Assembly: GCA_902778995.1 (NCBI GenBank)
Contig: CACYZW010000058.1
Span: forward strand, 1-47,348
Direction: 5' to 3'
DNA length: 47,348 bases
Source: an uncultured Eubacteriales bacterium
GTDB taxonomy: Bacteria; Bacillota; Clostridia; Christensenellales; Aristaeellaceae
The position numbers and the translations under genes are program-made. Positions 39,315 to 47,348 of this stretch are shown in pieces. The notes under the pieces were generated by a model. The model ran no database searches and had not been told where the DNA came from. It saw only the letters and a program-made list of their open reading frames with translations. Each line of letters opens with the position of its first letter. Positions within the stretch are counted from its first letter, which is position 1.

Positions 39315-42203
39315 ATGAAGAAGGGGCGCAACCGAAAGAGAAATAACCCATGGCGGCGCGCCGGCCGCCCGTTCAGCGCGGGCGACTGGCTGCGCCTGCT
39401 TGCGCTGGCGGCGGCAATCGGGCTGCTGGCCTGGGTCGGTACGCGCCTGACGCCCCCGGGCGACGCAGGGGAAGCGGTCTCCCCGGTGGTCATCAACCGG
39501 GTGATGACCTCGAACCCCGCCGCCTGCTATCCCGTCCGAGGCGAATACTACGATTGGATCGAGCTGGTCAATCTCTCCCGGGAGACGGTCAGCCTGGCGG
39601 GCTGGCGCCTTGGAGATACGGTGGATCAGCGCGCGGCCTTCGAGCTGGGGGACGTCGCGCTGTCCCCGGCGGGCACGCTCATCGTCTATTGCGCCCCCCG
39701 CCCCGAGAATCTTGAAGGCGACGCGCTGTTTTCCGGCTTCAAGCTCAGCGCCAACGGTGAACTGCTGGCGCTTTCCGATGGACGCCGGCGGCTCATGCAG
39801 GTGCTGGAGGTGCCCGCCATGGCCGCAGCCCAGGTTTTCCAGCGGGGCGCGGATGGCGCTTACGGCGTGACCGCCTTTGCAAAAATGGCGGCGGCGGATC
39901 TGCGTCCGGCCTTCAATCCCGACGGCGTGATCATCAGCGAGCTGATGGCCTCCAATCGCACCCAGCTCCAGGACGAGGACGGGGACTGGCCGGATTGGAT
40001 CGAGCTGTACAACGGTTCCGCCAGCCCCGTGGATCTGACGGGCTGGGCGCTGTCCGATGACGATGTCAACCAGCGCAAATGGGTGTTTCCCGCGCTGACC
40101 ATGCAGCCCGGCGAATACCGCGTGGTATTCGCCTCGGGCAAGGATCGGCGGAAGGGTCCGGCGCTGCACGCGAATTTCAAGCTCTCCACCGCGTCGGAGG
40201 CTGTGCGGCTCTACGATACCGCCGGAAACGTGCGATCCTGGGTGGAATACGATGCCCTGCCCGGGGAGACGTCGCTGTCCCGGCTGGAGGACGGCGCATT
40301 CACCACGGAGATTCGACCCACGCCGGGCTATGAAAACACCGAGGCGGGCGTTCGGGCCTCCCGGACGCTGGTAAATCAAAATGTCGGCGACCTGCGCATC
40401 AATGAGATCATGGCGAACGGCAGTGGCAGCGATTGGATCGAGCTCTACAACGCCTCCGACAAGGCGGCGGACCTGTCCGGCGTCGGCCTCTCCGATGATA
40501 CCGGCCATCCCCGCCGGTGGCAATTCCCGGAGGGTTCGCTCATCCCCGCGAAGGGCTACGTCACGGTGCTGCTCACCGGCAAGGGTGGACAGAGCGGCAT
40601 CCAAAACGGCCGCTACTGCGCGGATTTCGCGCTGGCGGAGGGGGAGACTGCGGTGCTGGCCAGGCCCGATGGCGAGGTGCTGGACAAGGTGACGCTGTTC
40701 GAGCAGTATCGCAACGTCAGTTACGGGCGTGCGGAGGGACACGAGCGCTATCGCTTTTTCGCCGAGGCGACGCCCGGTGCGGAAAACGCCGCCTCCTTTG
40801 CCCGAAAGGCCGCCGACGTGGTCTTCTCCCAGCCCGGCGGACAGCACGACGGGAAGAAGCTGACGGTGGCGCTTTCCGCCGAGCCGGACGTGAAGATCTA
40901 CTATACCACCGACGGCAGCGACCCCACCACGTCCTCCACGGTTTACAGCGGCCCTGTCGAATTGAAAAAGAACGCCGTGATCAAGGCTTTTGCCTGGCAG
41001 GAGGACGTGATCCCTTCGGAGCTGTGCGTGCAGAGCTATATCCTGGGCGTCAACCATACGCTGCGGCTGGTCAGCGTGTCCGGCGACAGGGCGGCGCTGG
41101 ACGGCAAGAAGGGCATGCTGACGACCGGCATCAAGGGCGAGGGCAGCGAGGCCTATGTGGAGGTTTACGAGCCCGACGGCACGCGCATCGTGGCCCAGAA
41201 GTGCCTGATGAAGCTGGCCGGGCACAGCACCCGCGAGCACGAGGGGCAGAAGGGGTTTTCACTGCGGGCGCGGAAGGCCCTGGGGGCCAGCCGGTTCAAT
41301 TACGCGCTGTTCTCAAACCGGGATTATCCGTCCTACAAATCCTTCGTGATGCGCGCGTCGGGGCAGGATTGCAGGCAGACCTTCATGCGGGATTCCATAC
41401 TCAGCGCCCTCGCGGCGGATACCGGCGTGCTTTACCGGGAGACAGAGGTGTCCGTGGTTTATGTCAACGGCAGATATTGGGGCGTGTACAACATGCGCGA
41501 GCGCATCTCCAATGAGATGATCGCCCAGTTCCACGGCTGGGAGAACCCCGACGACGTGGAGTATAAGCAGAGCCGGGGCTATACCTCGGAGAGCTACCAG
41601 GCGCTTTTGCAGTTCGTCAGGACCCATGATCTGGCGGACGACGGCAATGTGGCGCAGCTGCGAGGCATGATGGACGTGGAAAACTATCTGGAATATGTGA
41701 TGCTGGAAATGTACGCCAACAATCAGGATCTGGACAACGTGGGCTTCTATCGAAATCCCAAAGCCGACGGCCTGTGGCGGTGGGCGCTGTTCGACCTGGA
41801 CCTGAGCTTTCAGCTCGACGGGGACAACGTGGCCGGTTGGCTGGAGGGCGATACGGTGGGCAGCATCACCGGCCAGGACAACCTGCTGTTCAAATCGATG
41901 ATGAAGAACGCCGCCCTGCGGGACTGGTTCCTGCGGCGCATGGGCCAGCTGCTGGCGTCCGCATTCAGCGCGGAGAATGTGACCGCGAAGATACAGGCAC
42001 GCTATGCCCTGCTGGAGCCGGAGATGGAGGCCGAGTGCAAGCGCTGGGGCTGGACGACGGCGAACTGGAAGCGGTATGTCCAGAGGATGGCCCGCTATGC
42101 CAAAAGACGGCCGGAGAATCTGATCCAGTACCTGACGGCCGATTTCAGGCTGACCGAGGCCCAGGCGCAGGATTATTTCGGCGCGGCGATGGCCATGGAT
42201 TGA
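39315..42203 (+). CDS. Membrane-anchored surface protein with lamin-tail domains and a CotH kinase domain
   Basis: A 962-residue protein. A positively charged N terminus and one transmembrane segment (LRLLALAAAIGLLAWV) anchor it outside the cell. Three lamin-tail (LTD) domains follow at about 55-165, 205-320 and 360-480 (YDWIELVNLS, PDWIELYNGS, SDWIELYNAS). Then comes a chitobiase-type C-terminal domain (VKIYYTTDGSDPTTSS) and a CotH kinase domain from about 580 (VVYVNGRYWGVYNMRERISN, WRWALFDLDLSF). CotH proteins are secretory-pathway protein kinases first known from Bacillus spore coats. No partner protein gene is adjacent. GGAGG lies 6 bases before the ATG. Confidence 0.85.
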   Translation: MKKGRNRKRNNPWRRAGRPFSAGDWLRLLALAAAIGLLAWVGTRLTPPGDAGEAVSPVVINRVMTSNPAACYPVRGEYYDWIELVNLSRETVSLAGWRLGDTVDQRAAFELGDVALSPAGTLIVYCAPRPENLEGDALFSGFKLSANGELLALSDGRRRLMQVLEVPAMAAAQVFQRGADGAYGVTAFAKMAAADLRPAFNPDGVIISELMASNRTQLQDEDGDWPDWIELYNGSASPVDLTGWALSDDDVNQRKWVFPALTMQPGEYRVVFASGKDRRKGPALHANFKLSTASEAVRLYDTAGNVRSWVEYDALPGETSLSRLEDGAFTTEIRPTPGYENTEAGVRASRTLVNQNVGDLRINEIMANGSGSDWIELYNASDKAADLSGVGLSDDTGHPRRWQFPEGSLIPAKGYVTVLLTGKGGQSGIQNGRYCADFALAEGETAVLARPDGEVLDKVTLFEQYRNVSYGRAEGHERYRFFAEATPGAENAASFARKAADVVFSQPGGQHDGKKLTVALSAEPDVKIYYTTDGSDPTTSSTVYSGPVELKKNAVIKAFAWQEDVIPSELCVQSYILGVNHTLRLVSVSGDRAALDGKKGMLTTGIKGEGSEAYVEVYEPDGTRIVAQKCLMKLAGHSTREHEGQKGFSLRARKALGASRFNYALFSNRDYPSYKSFVMRASGQDCRQTFMRDSILSALAADTGVLYRETEVSVVYVNGRYWGVYNMRERISNEMIAQFHGWENPDDVEYKQSRGYTSESYQALLQFVRTHDLADDGNVAQLRGMMDVENYLEYVMLEMYANNQDLDNVGFYRNPKADGLWRWALFDLDLSFQLDGDNVAGWLEGDTVGSITGQDNLLFKSMMKNAALRDWFLRRMGQLLASAFSAENVTAKIQARYALLEPEMEAECKRWGWTTANWKRYVQRMARYAKRRPENLIQYLTADFRLTEAQAQDYFGAAMAMD

Positions 42204-42234
42204 CCGGATGAAGCGATAAAGGGCATTATATCAG

Positions 42235-42278
42235 GCAATAGTCACGCGCAAATTTGCGCGTGACTATTGCATTTTTTT
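42235..42278 (+). terminator. Intrinsic terminator, perfect 36-base palindrome plus U-run
   Basis: GCAATAGTCACGCGCAAA is followed directly by its exact reverse complement, then ATTTTTTT. It lies 30 bp after the CotH gene and is the strongest terminator in the window. Confidence 0.9.
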
Positions 42279-42360
42279 GCAGATTATGTTAGACTATAAT
42301 CGAATAAGTAAATGTTATTGCTAAATTCGGGCAAATAAATATGAATTATGGGAGGCTGCC

Positions 42361-43272
42361 ATGATTGACGTTAAGCTGTTGACGCTTTTGAAAGTGCATG
42401 AAACCGGCAATTACACGCGGGCAGCGGAGCAGCTTTCCCTGACCCAGCCCGCGGTCAGCCAACACATCAAGCAGATCGAGAAGGAGCTGAACACCAGCTT
42501 GTTCGTGCGCAGCGGCGGCAAGATCCGCCCGACGCCGGACGGAAAGCTGGTCATCGAGTACGCCGAGCGGGTGCTGTCGCTGTACGAGAACCTGCAACAG
42601 GCCCTGCGCGACCAGCAGCGCAGCATCGAGCGGCTGCGGGTGGGCATCACCCACACCTCCGAGAGCAACGTGGTGACGGAGGTTTTGGCCAAGTATGCCG
42701 AGCAGAACGAGAATATGAGCATCACGATCCAGACCGATACGATAAATAATCTTTATGCCATGCTAAAGAATTATAAGATTGATATCGCCATCGTGGAGGG
42801 CGCGGTGCAGGATGACAGCATCAATTCCATCATGCTGGACACGGATTTTCTGGTGTGTGCGGTGTCCAACGAGAGCCCGCTGGCCAAACAGAGCATCGTC
42901 ACGCTGGAGGAGCTGAAGCGGGAACGGCTGATATTGCGCCTGCCCAGCTCCGGCACCCGCAATCTGTTCGCAGCCCATTTGGAGAGCCGGAACATTTCCA
43001 TCGACGAATTCAATGTGACCCTGGAGGTGGACAACATCGCCACCATCAAGGATCTGATACGGCGCAACTACGGCGTTTCGATCCTGCCGCGCAGCGCCTG
43101 CATGGACGAGCTGAAGAAGGGCAAGATGACCGTGCTGCCCATCGAAAATCTCAGCATGATCCGCGAGATGAACATACTCTATCACAAGAGCTTCCGGCAT
43201 GCGGACATATTGCAGGACATCGTGCGAATCTACAACGAATCCGTTCGCTTCTACAAGAACGGGGAACAGTGA
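42361..43272 (+). CDS. LysR-family transcriptional regulator
   Basis: A 303-residue regulator. The winged helix is at residues 4-60 (NYTRAAEQLSLTQPAVSQHI). The effector domain follows from about 90 with VGITHTSESNVV and DIAIVEGAVQDDSINS. A TATAAT at 42295-42300 is a plausible -10 box, but no good -35 lies upstream. GGGAGG lies 6 bases before the ATG. It ends 12 bp before surE, so it is probably read together with it; LysR proteins more often face their target genes. The effector is unknown. Confidence 0.9.
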   Translation: MIDVKLLTLLKVHETGNYTRAAEQLSLTQPAVSQHIKQIEKELNTSLFVRSGGKIRPTPDGKLVIEYAERVLSLYENLQQALRDQQRSIERLRVGITHTSESNVVTEVLAKYAEQNENMSITIQTDTINNLYAMLKNYKIDIAIVEGAVQDDSINSIMLDTDFLVCAVSNESPLAKQSIVTLEELKRERLILRLPSSGTRNLFAAHLESRNISIDEFNVTLEVDNIATIKDLIRRNYGVSILPRSACMDELKKGKMTVLPIENLSMIREMNILYHKSFRHADILQDIVRIYNESVRFYKNGEQ

Positions 43273-43284
43273 GGAACAAGGGGC

Positions 43285-44052
43285 ATGCGCATACTCTTTA
43301 CCAATGACGACGGCGTCTGTGCGCCGGGGCTGCTGGCGCTGGTTTCAGCCTTTTCCCGGGCCGGTCACACGGCCTTCGTCTGCGCGCCGGATCGCGAGCG
43401 TTCCGCCGTCGGACACGGCGTCTCGATGCGCATCCTGCATGCGAAGCCGGTGGATATGCCCGGCGCGACCCGCGCCTGGGCCGTGGATGGCCTGCCCGCA
43501 GACTGCGCAAGCCTGGGGCTGTACCTGTGCCGGGACGTGGGGGTGGACATGGTGGTCTCCGGCATCAACCGGGGCATGAACCAGGGCGGCGCCTGTGTGT
43601 ATTCCGGCACGGTGGCGGCGGCACTGGAGGCTTCAATGTGCGGCTTCCAGGGGCTGGCGGTATCGCTGTGTGTCAGGCAGCCGGGCGGCGAGCGGGAAGC
43701 GGATTACGCCACGGCGGCGAGGGTGGCGCTTCGGGTGGCCGGATGGATGCCCGATCATCCGCTGCCCCGGGGCGTGGCCTACAACCTGAACGTGCCGCCG
43801 CTGCCCTATGAACAGCTGCGGGGCATAGTGCCCGCCCGGCTCGCGCCGGTATATCTGGTCGACCCGAAATACGAGGAATCCCAGGACGAACAGGGGCGCG
43901 GCTTTCTTTATGCGAACGGCGAGGGCCAGCCGCCCTATGACCCCGATTACGACACCGTCAGGACCGGTCAGGGCTATGCCACGCTGACCAAGCTGACATG
44001 GGACATGCGGCTCAATGCGGACGATGCCGAGTTGGGGAAGATCGATCTGTAA
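43285..44052 (+). CDS. surE: 5'/3'-nucleotidase SurE
   Basis: A 255-residue metal-dependent phosphatase that removes phosphate from nucleoside monophosphates and trims short polyphosphate. Family motifs are FTNDDG (Asp8, Asp9), the loop VVSGINRGMNQG with the metal-binding Asn, and VYSGTVAAALEA. AAGGGG lies 3 bases before the ATG. It follows the LysR gene by 12 bp. A gene for a CYTH phosphatase follows after 80 bp. Confidence 0.93.
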   Translation: MRILFTNDDGVCAPGLLALVSAFSRAGHTAFVCAPDRERSAVGHGVSMRILHAKPVDMPGATRAWAVDGLPADCASLGLYLCRDVGVDMVVSGINRGMNQGGACVYSGTVAAALEASMCGFQGLAVSLCVRQPGGEREADYATAARVALRVAGWMPDHPLPRGVAYNLNVPPLPYEQLRGIVPARLAPVYLVDPKYEESQDEQGRGFLYANGEGQPPYDPDYDTVRTGQGYATLTKLTWDMRLNADDAELGKIDL

Positions 44053-44132
44053 ACCCGGCATCGCAGGCGCGTCAACGCCCCGCGACGGCCAATCATCATT
44101 GAAATCCATCGTCAAGGCAAGGAGGGATAGAC

Positions 44133-44648
44133 ATGAGCGCAGGAAAGCACTGTGAAATCGAGCGCAAATACCTGATTCGCTATCCGGATATCAAGACGTT
44201 GCAGGCCCAGAAGGACGTGCAGCAGTGGGAGATCGTGCAGATTTACCTGACGGTATCGGGCCCGGGCGAGACCCGTCGCATCCGTCAGGTGGTGTCCGGC
44301 GGAGAGATCAAATACTATAAGACCTTCAAAAAGCGACTGACCGATTTGTCCAACGAAGAGGACGAGGGCGAGATCGACCAGCTTGAGTTTATCCACCTTT
44401 CCCAGGAGCAGCAGCCCGGCTGCAAGCCCCTGGGCAAGACCCGCTATCGCATCCCCTATCAGGGGCACATTCTGGAATTCGACATCTACCCCTTCTGGAA
44501 GGATCGGGCGATACTTGAAATCGAGCTGGAGCGCGAAAACGAGGGCGCGGCCATTCCCGAATACGTCCATATCATTCGGGATGTCAGCGCCGACCCGGCC
44601 TATAAAAATCGGAGCCTGGCAGAAAATGTGGTGTACGAGGAGATTTGA
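44133..44648 (+). CDS. CYTH-domain (triphosphate tunnel) phosphohydrolase
   Basis: A 171-residue enzyme of the triphosphate-tunnel metalloenzyme family. The ExExK signature is present at Glu8, Glu10 and Lys12 (EIERKYLIRY). Further tunnel residues are in TRRIRQVVSG, KTRYRIPYQG, and EFDIYPF, AILEIELE. Members act on inorganic triphosphate, polyphosphate or thiamine triphosphate. AAGGAGGG lies 8 bases before the ATG. Its place beside SurE, which also attacks polyphosphate, suggests a shared nucleotide/polyphosphate role; this is inference. Confidence 0.9.
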   Translation: MSAGKHCEIERKYLIRYPDIKTLQAQKDVQQWEIVQIYLTVSGPGETRRIRQVVSGGEIKYYKTFKKRLTDLSNEEDEGEIDQLEFIHLSQEQQPGCKPLGKTRYRIPYQGHILEFDIYPFWKDRAILEIELERENEGAAIPEYVHIIRDVSADPAYKNRSLAENVVYEEI

Positions 44649-44659
44649 AACGCAAAACG

Positions 44660-44695
44660 AAGGAACCGCCCGACAGAACGGACGGTTCCTTTTTT
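44660..44695 (+). terminator. Intrinsic terminator between convergent genes
   Basis: AAGGAACCG-x-CCG pairs with CGG-x-CGGTTCCTT (one mismatch) and runs into a T tract. It ends 25 bp before the convergent TRAP permease stop and may serve both strands. Confidence 0.75.
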
Positions 44696-44720
44696 GCCGT
44701 TTCACGGAAAGCGGCGGGAT

Positions 44721-46739
44721 TTACCGCGCCTCGCTTGCTCGCTTGCGCAGCACCTGCATCACCACGCCCAGGGCGATCATGCCCAGGCCGATGAAGTCGG
44801 TCAGCGTGCCGGGAATGATCAGCGCCAGTCCGCCGCCGATGGTCAGTATGCGCTCGATGATGTTCATGTCCGTCAGCAGATAACCGGACAGGCCGGCGGC
44901 CACGCCCACCATGCCCAGCGTGGCGGTAATGGTGATCAGCACCACCTCATACCACACCGTGTCGATGAACAGCAGCGCGGGGCTCGCCGCGAAAACGAAG
45001 GGGATGATGAAGGCGCCGATGGCCAGCCGCGTGGCCGTGACGCCGGTCTTCATCGGCTTGCCCTTGGCGATGGCCGCGCCGGCATAGGCGGCCAGAGCCA
45101 CAGGCGGCGTGATGTCGGCCACGATGCCGTAATAGAACACGAAGAAGTGGGCGGCGATCTGGGGCACGCCCATCTGGATCAGTATCGGCGCGCAGGTGGA
45201 GGCCATGATGCAGTAGGTGGCCGTGGTGGGCACGCCCATGCCCAGCACGATGCAGCAGATCATCGTCAGGAACAGGCCCAGCAGCATGCTGTTGCCGGAG
45301 ACGCCGACGATGGCGCTGATCAGCCGGTTGGCAAGGCCTGTCACGGTGATGCAGCCGCAGATGCAGCCCGCGATGCCGCAGGCCACGGCCACGGTGATGC
45401 AGCTCCGACCGCCCGCTTCAAGGGCGTCAAAGATGGTTTTCAGCGTGAAGGACTTCGGTATTTCGCCCGCCGCGCCCGACTGGTTGGCGTCTGCGGCCCG
45501 CTTGTAGTAGCCGGTGAGGTTGTTGATGAAGCCCACCGCGATGGCCGTGACGATGGCGACGGCGGCGGAGAACTGCATGGTGCGGGTGTTGGAGCACACC
45601 AGCACGATCAGCACGATCAGCGGCAGCAGCAGGTAGGTGTCCTTGAGCAGTGACACGAAGCGGGGCAGCATCGAACGGTCGATGCCCTTCAGGCCCAGCT
45701 TCTTGGCCTCCAGGTGCACGGCGATGAAAATGCCCAGGAAGTACAGCACCGCAGGCACGATGGCGCGCACGATGATGTTGGAATAGGGGATGCCCAGATA
45801 ATCGGCCATCAGGAAGGCCGCCGCGCCCATGATGGGGGGCATGATCTGGCCGCCGGTGGATGCCGCGGCTTCAACGGCGCCGGCGAACTCGGACCTGTAG
45901 CCGGTCTTTTTCATCATCGGAATCGTCACCGAGCCGGTGGTGACGGTGTTGCCCACGGAGCTGCCGGAGACCATGCCGCACAGCGCCGAGGATATGACGG
46001 CCACCTTTGCGGGACCGCCGGCAAAGCGGCCGGTCAGGCTGTTGGCCAGGTTGATGAAGAAGCTGGACACGCCCGTCTTTTCAAGGAACGCGCCGAACAC
46101 GATGAACACGACGATGTATTTCGAGCAGACGTTCACCGGCGTGCCCAGTATGGCGTTTTCGCCGTAGAACATCTCATAGCTGACCTGGGACAGGTTTTTG
46201 CCCTTGAGGAACGTGTAGGCGATGAAGAATATCGCCACGCACAGTATCGGCAGGCCCACGCTGCGGCGGCACAGCTCCGCCAGGGAGAGTATGCCGACGA
46301 CGGCCAATATGATGTAGAAGGGCTCGGTGCGCAGCACGCGGGTGCCCGCAGTGAGGATGGCCTGGGCGTTGAAGGCGTAGTATAGGAACGCGCCGCCGCC
46401 CAGCACCATCAGCACGATGTCGTACCAGGGCAGATGGTTGGGCTTCATCTCGCCCTTGCGGGCGGGATAGGTCAGATAGCCCATGATGATGACCAGGCCC
46501 ATGAACGAGGTCATGCGCGCCTGCTCCAGCAGATTGGCAAACAGGGTCACGTAGATGCAAAACAGAGAAAACGCGGCCAGAATGCAGCCGACGACGATCT
46601 TCGGCTTGCCCTCCCATATGCGGGTGTTCGACTCGCGGTCGTATTTTCGCATGACGGCTTCGACGTCCGCCGCGGAGCCCGTGGAGGTGTCGATGTCCGG
46701 CGCTTTCAGGTTCGGGTCCTGAGGTTTGTTGCTGGCCAT
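44721..46739 (-). CDS. TRAP transporter fused permease (4TM/12TM, TAXI type)
   Basis: A 672-residue inner-membrane protein. The first 190 residues hold the DctQ-like small membrane part; the rest is the DctM-like part with VSGSSVGNTVTTGSVTIPMM, ASTGGQIMPPIMGAAAFLMA and GMGVPTTATYCIMASTCAPI. It imports a solute using a sodium or proton gradient together with the TAXI binding protein encoded just upstream. AAGGAGG lies 8 bases before the ATG at 46739. A hairpin between receptor and permease genes can lower permease output relative to receptor. Confidence 0.93.
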   Translation of the reverse strand: MASNKPQDPNLKAPDIDTSTGSAADVEAVMRKYDRESNTRIWEGKPKIVVGCILAAFSLFCIYVTLFANLLEQARMTSFMGLVIIMGYLTYPARKGEMKPNHLPWYDIVLMVLGGGAFLYYAFNAQAILTAGTRVLRTEPFYIILAVVGILSLAELCRRSVGLPILCVAIFFIAYTFLKGKNLSQVSYEMFYGENAILGTPVNVCSKYIVVFIVFGAFLEKTGVSSFFINLANSLTGRFAGGPAKVAVISSALCGMVSGSSVGNTVTTGSVTIPMMKKTGYRSEFAGAVEAAASTGGQIMPPIMGAAAFLMADYLGIPYSNIIVRAIVPAVLYFLGIFIAVHLEAKKLGLKGIDRSMLPRFVSLLKDTYLLLPLIVLIVLVCSNTRTMQFSAAVAIVTAIAVGFINNLTGYYKRAADANQSGAAGEIPKSFTLKTIFDALEAGGRSCITVAVACGIAGCICGCITVTGLANRLISAIVGVSGNSMLLGLFLTMICCIVLGMGVPTTATYCIMASTCAPILIQMGVPQIAAHFFVFYYGIVADITPPVALAAYAGAAIAKGKPMKTGVTATRLAIGAFIIPFVFAASPALLFIDTVWYEVVLITITATLGMVGVAAGLSGYLLTDMNIIERILTIGGGLALIIPGTLTDFIGLGMIALGVVMQVLRKRASEAR

Positions 46740-46777
46740 GGGAACGGCCTCCTTCCATTTGAACATTTGAACACTGT

Positions 46778-46809
46778 AAAAACCGGGGCTGCGGGAAACC
46801 CGCAGCCCC
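46778..46809 (-). terminator. Internal terminator between TAXI receptor and permease genes
   Basis: On the minus strand GGGGCTGCGGG, loop TTT, CCCGCAGCCCC, then GGTTTTT. It lies 30 bp after the receptor stop and about 40 bp before the permease start, so partial read-through sets the receptor-to-permease ratio. Confidence 0.7.
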
Positions 46810-46840
46810 CGAGACATTGAGAGTCTGCCTCGATAGCGGC

Positions 46841-47348
46841 TTACTTGGCCGTTTCAACCTCGATGCCCTTCTCGGCGAAGTACTTGGCGGCGCCGGGATG
46901 ATAGGGCAGGCCGCAGGTGGAGGCGTACTCCACGTCCAGCTCAGCGCCCTTGGCATGGGCCTCGGTGATGGCGTCCTTGTTCTCGAAGATGGTGGACACG
47001 ATGGCATAGGCCTCGTCGTCGGAAACCTGGCCGTTGGCGATGATGGTGGCCTTCACGCCCACGGTGGTGATGTCCTCGTCGATGCCCTGGTAGGTGCCGG
47101 CGGGGATGATGCTCTTGGCATAGGCGGCGGAGATGGCCTGCAGCTTCTCCACGTGCGCGTCGTCCAGGCCCACCAGGTAGCAGCCCTTGGTGGTGGCCAG
47201 GTCGACCACGGCGGGGGTGGGCGCGCCGGCCACGACGAACGCGGCGTCAATCTTGCCGTCCTTCAGGCTCTCGGCGGAATCGCCGAAGCTGAGGTACTGG
47301 GGATTGATGTCGGCCTCGGTCATGTCATAGGCGGCCAGGAAGTCCATG
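46841..47348 (-). CDS. TAXI-family TRAP solute receptor, C-terminal part (start outside the window)
   Basis: The last 168 residues of an exported binding protein. The TAXI fold is recognisable in INPQYLSFGDSAESLKDGKI, DAAFVVAGAPTPAVVDLA, and GTYQGIDEDITTVGVKATI. The C terminus has the family's usual ending with YHPGAAKYFAEKGIE. The signal peptide and N-terminal lobe lie beyond the right edge. It forms one operon with the fused permease. Ligands in the family include glutamate and other carboxylates; none can be assigned here. Confidence 0.88.
   Translation of the reverse strand, partial: MDFLAAYDMTEADINPQYLSFGDSAESLKDGKIDAAFVVAGAPTPAVVDLATTKGCYLVGLDDAHVEKLQAISAAYAKSIIPAGTYQGIDEDITTVGVKATIIANGQVSDDEAYAIVSTIFENKDAITEAHAKGAELDVEYASTCGLPYHPGAAKYFAEKGIEVETAK

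Overview
The window looks like a chromosomal stretch of a GC-rich, low-oxygen member of the Bacillota (class Clostridia, probably gut- or rumen-associated). The reasons are strong AGGAGG-type ribosome binding sites, near-consensus TTGACA/TATAAT promoters, GTG starts, a secreted flavin reductase, TRAP and polyamine importers, and BspA-like, Big_2 and CotH surface proteins. The lineage is inferred from gene content only. No rRNA, tRNA, CRISPR array, transposase or phage gene was seen.

Layout. 1-4.8 kb (minus strand): a corrinoid methyl-transfer locus with a URO-D family methyltransferase, a GPH/MFS symporter and a cobalamin-binding protein, all broken as sequenced, followed by a DASS (SLC13) carboxylate transporter. 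4.9-13.8 kb (plus): a PucR/CdaR-type regulator, an arylamine N-acetyltransferase, a secreted FMN/FAD reductase, the TldD/TldE protease pair and a Big_2 surface protein. 13.9-15.9 kb: a glycogen branching enzyme. 16.0-18.3 kb: a Zn-macrodomain/SirTM pair bracketed by inverted copies of an 85-bp repeat. 18.5-27.5 kb: a Ter-type stress locus with a Ca2+-type P-ATPase, TerD, rhomboid protease, YceG-like protein, TelA, a TerA-like protein and an unusual HPr. 28.2-32.7 kb (minus): an XRE-cupin regulator followed by potABCD, with potA and potC damaged. 33-35.5 kb: a PfkB kinase and a MATE exporter. 36-42.2 kb: a BspA-like leucine-rich repeat protein, class II fructose-bisphosphate aldolase and a CotH/lamin-tail protein. 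42.3-44.7 kb: LysR regulator, SurE and a CYTH enzyme. 44.7-47.3 kb (minus): a TAXI-type TRAP system.

Two themes stand out. First, several intergenic regions hold palindromic elements whose arms are 7-bp tandem arrays. The heptamer differs between elements, but the two arms of one element are complementary to each other, and three elements share a GAAATCC/GGATTTC hairpin. A second repeat family (about 85 bp, four copies or part copies) flanks the macrodomain-sirtuin cassette. Second, six genes carry apparent internal deletions or a short duplication that remove conserved residues. They may be genuine decay or local assembly faults, and raw reads are needed to tell.

Stretches over about 300 bp without a sizeable gene are 4780-5086, 12233-12606, 15874-16491, 21739-22328 and 35507-36130. 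Each holds promoters, hairpins or the repeats described below.
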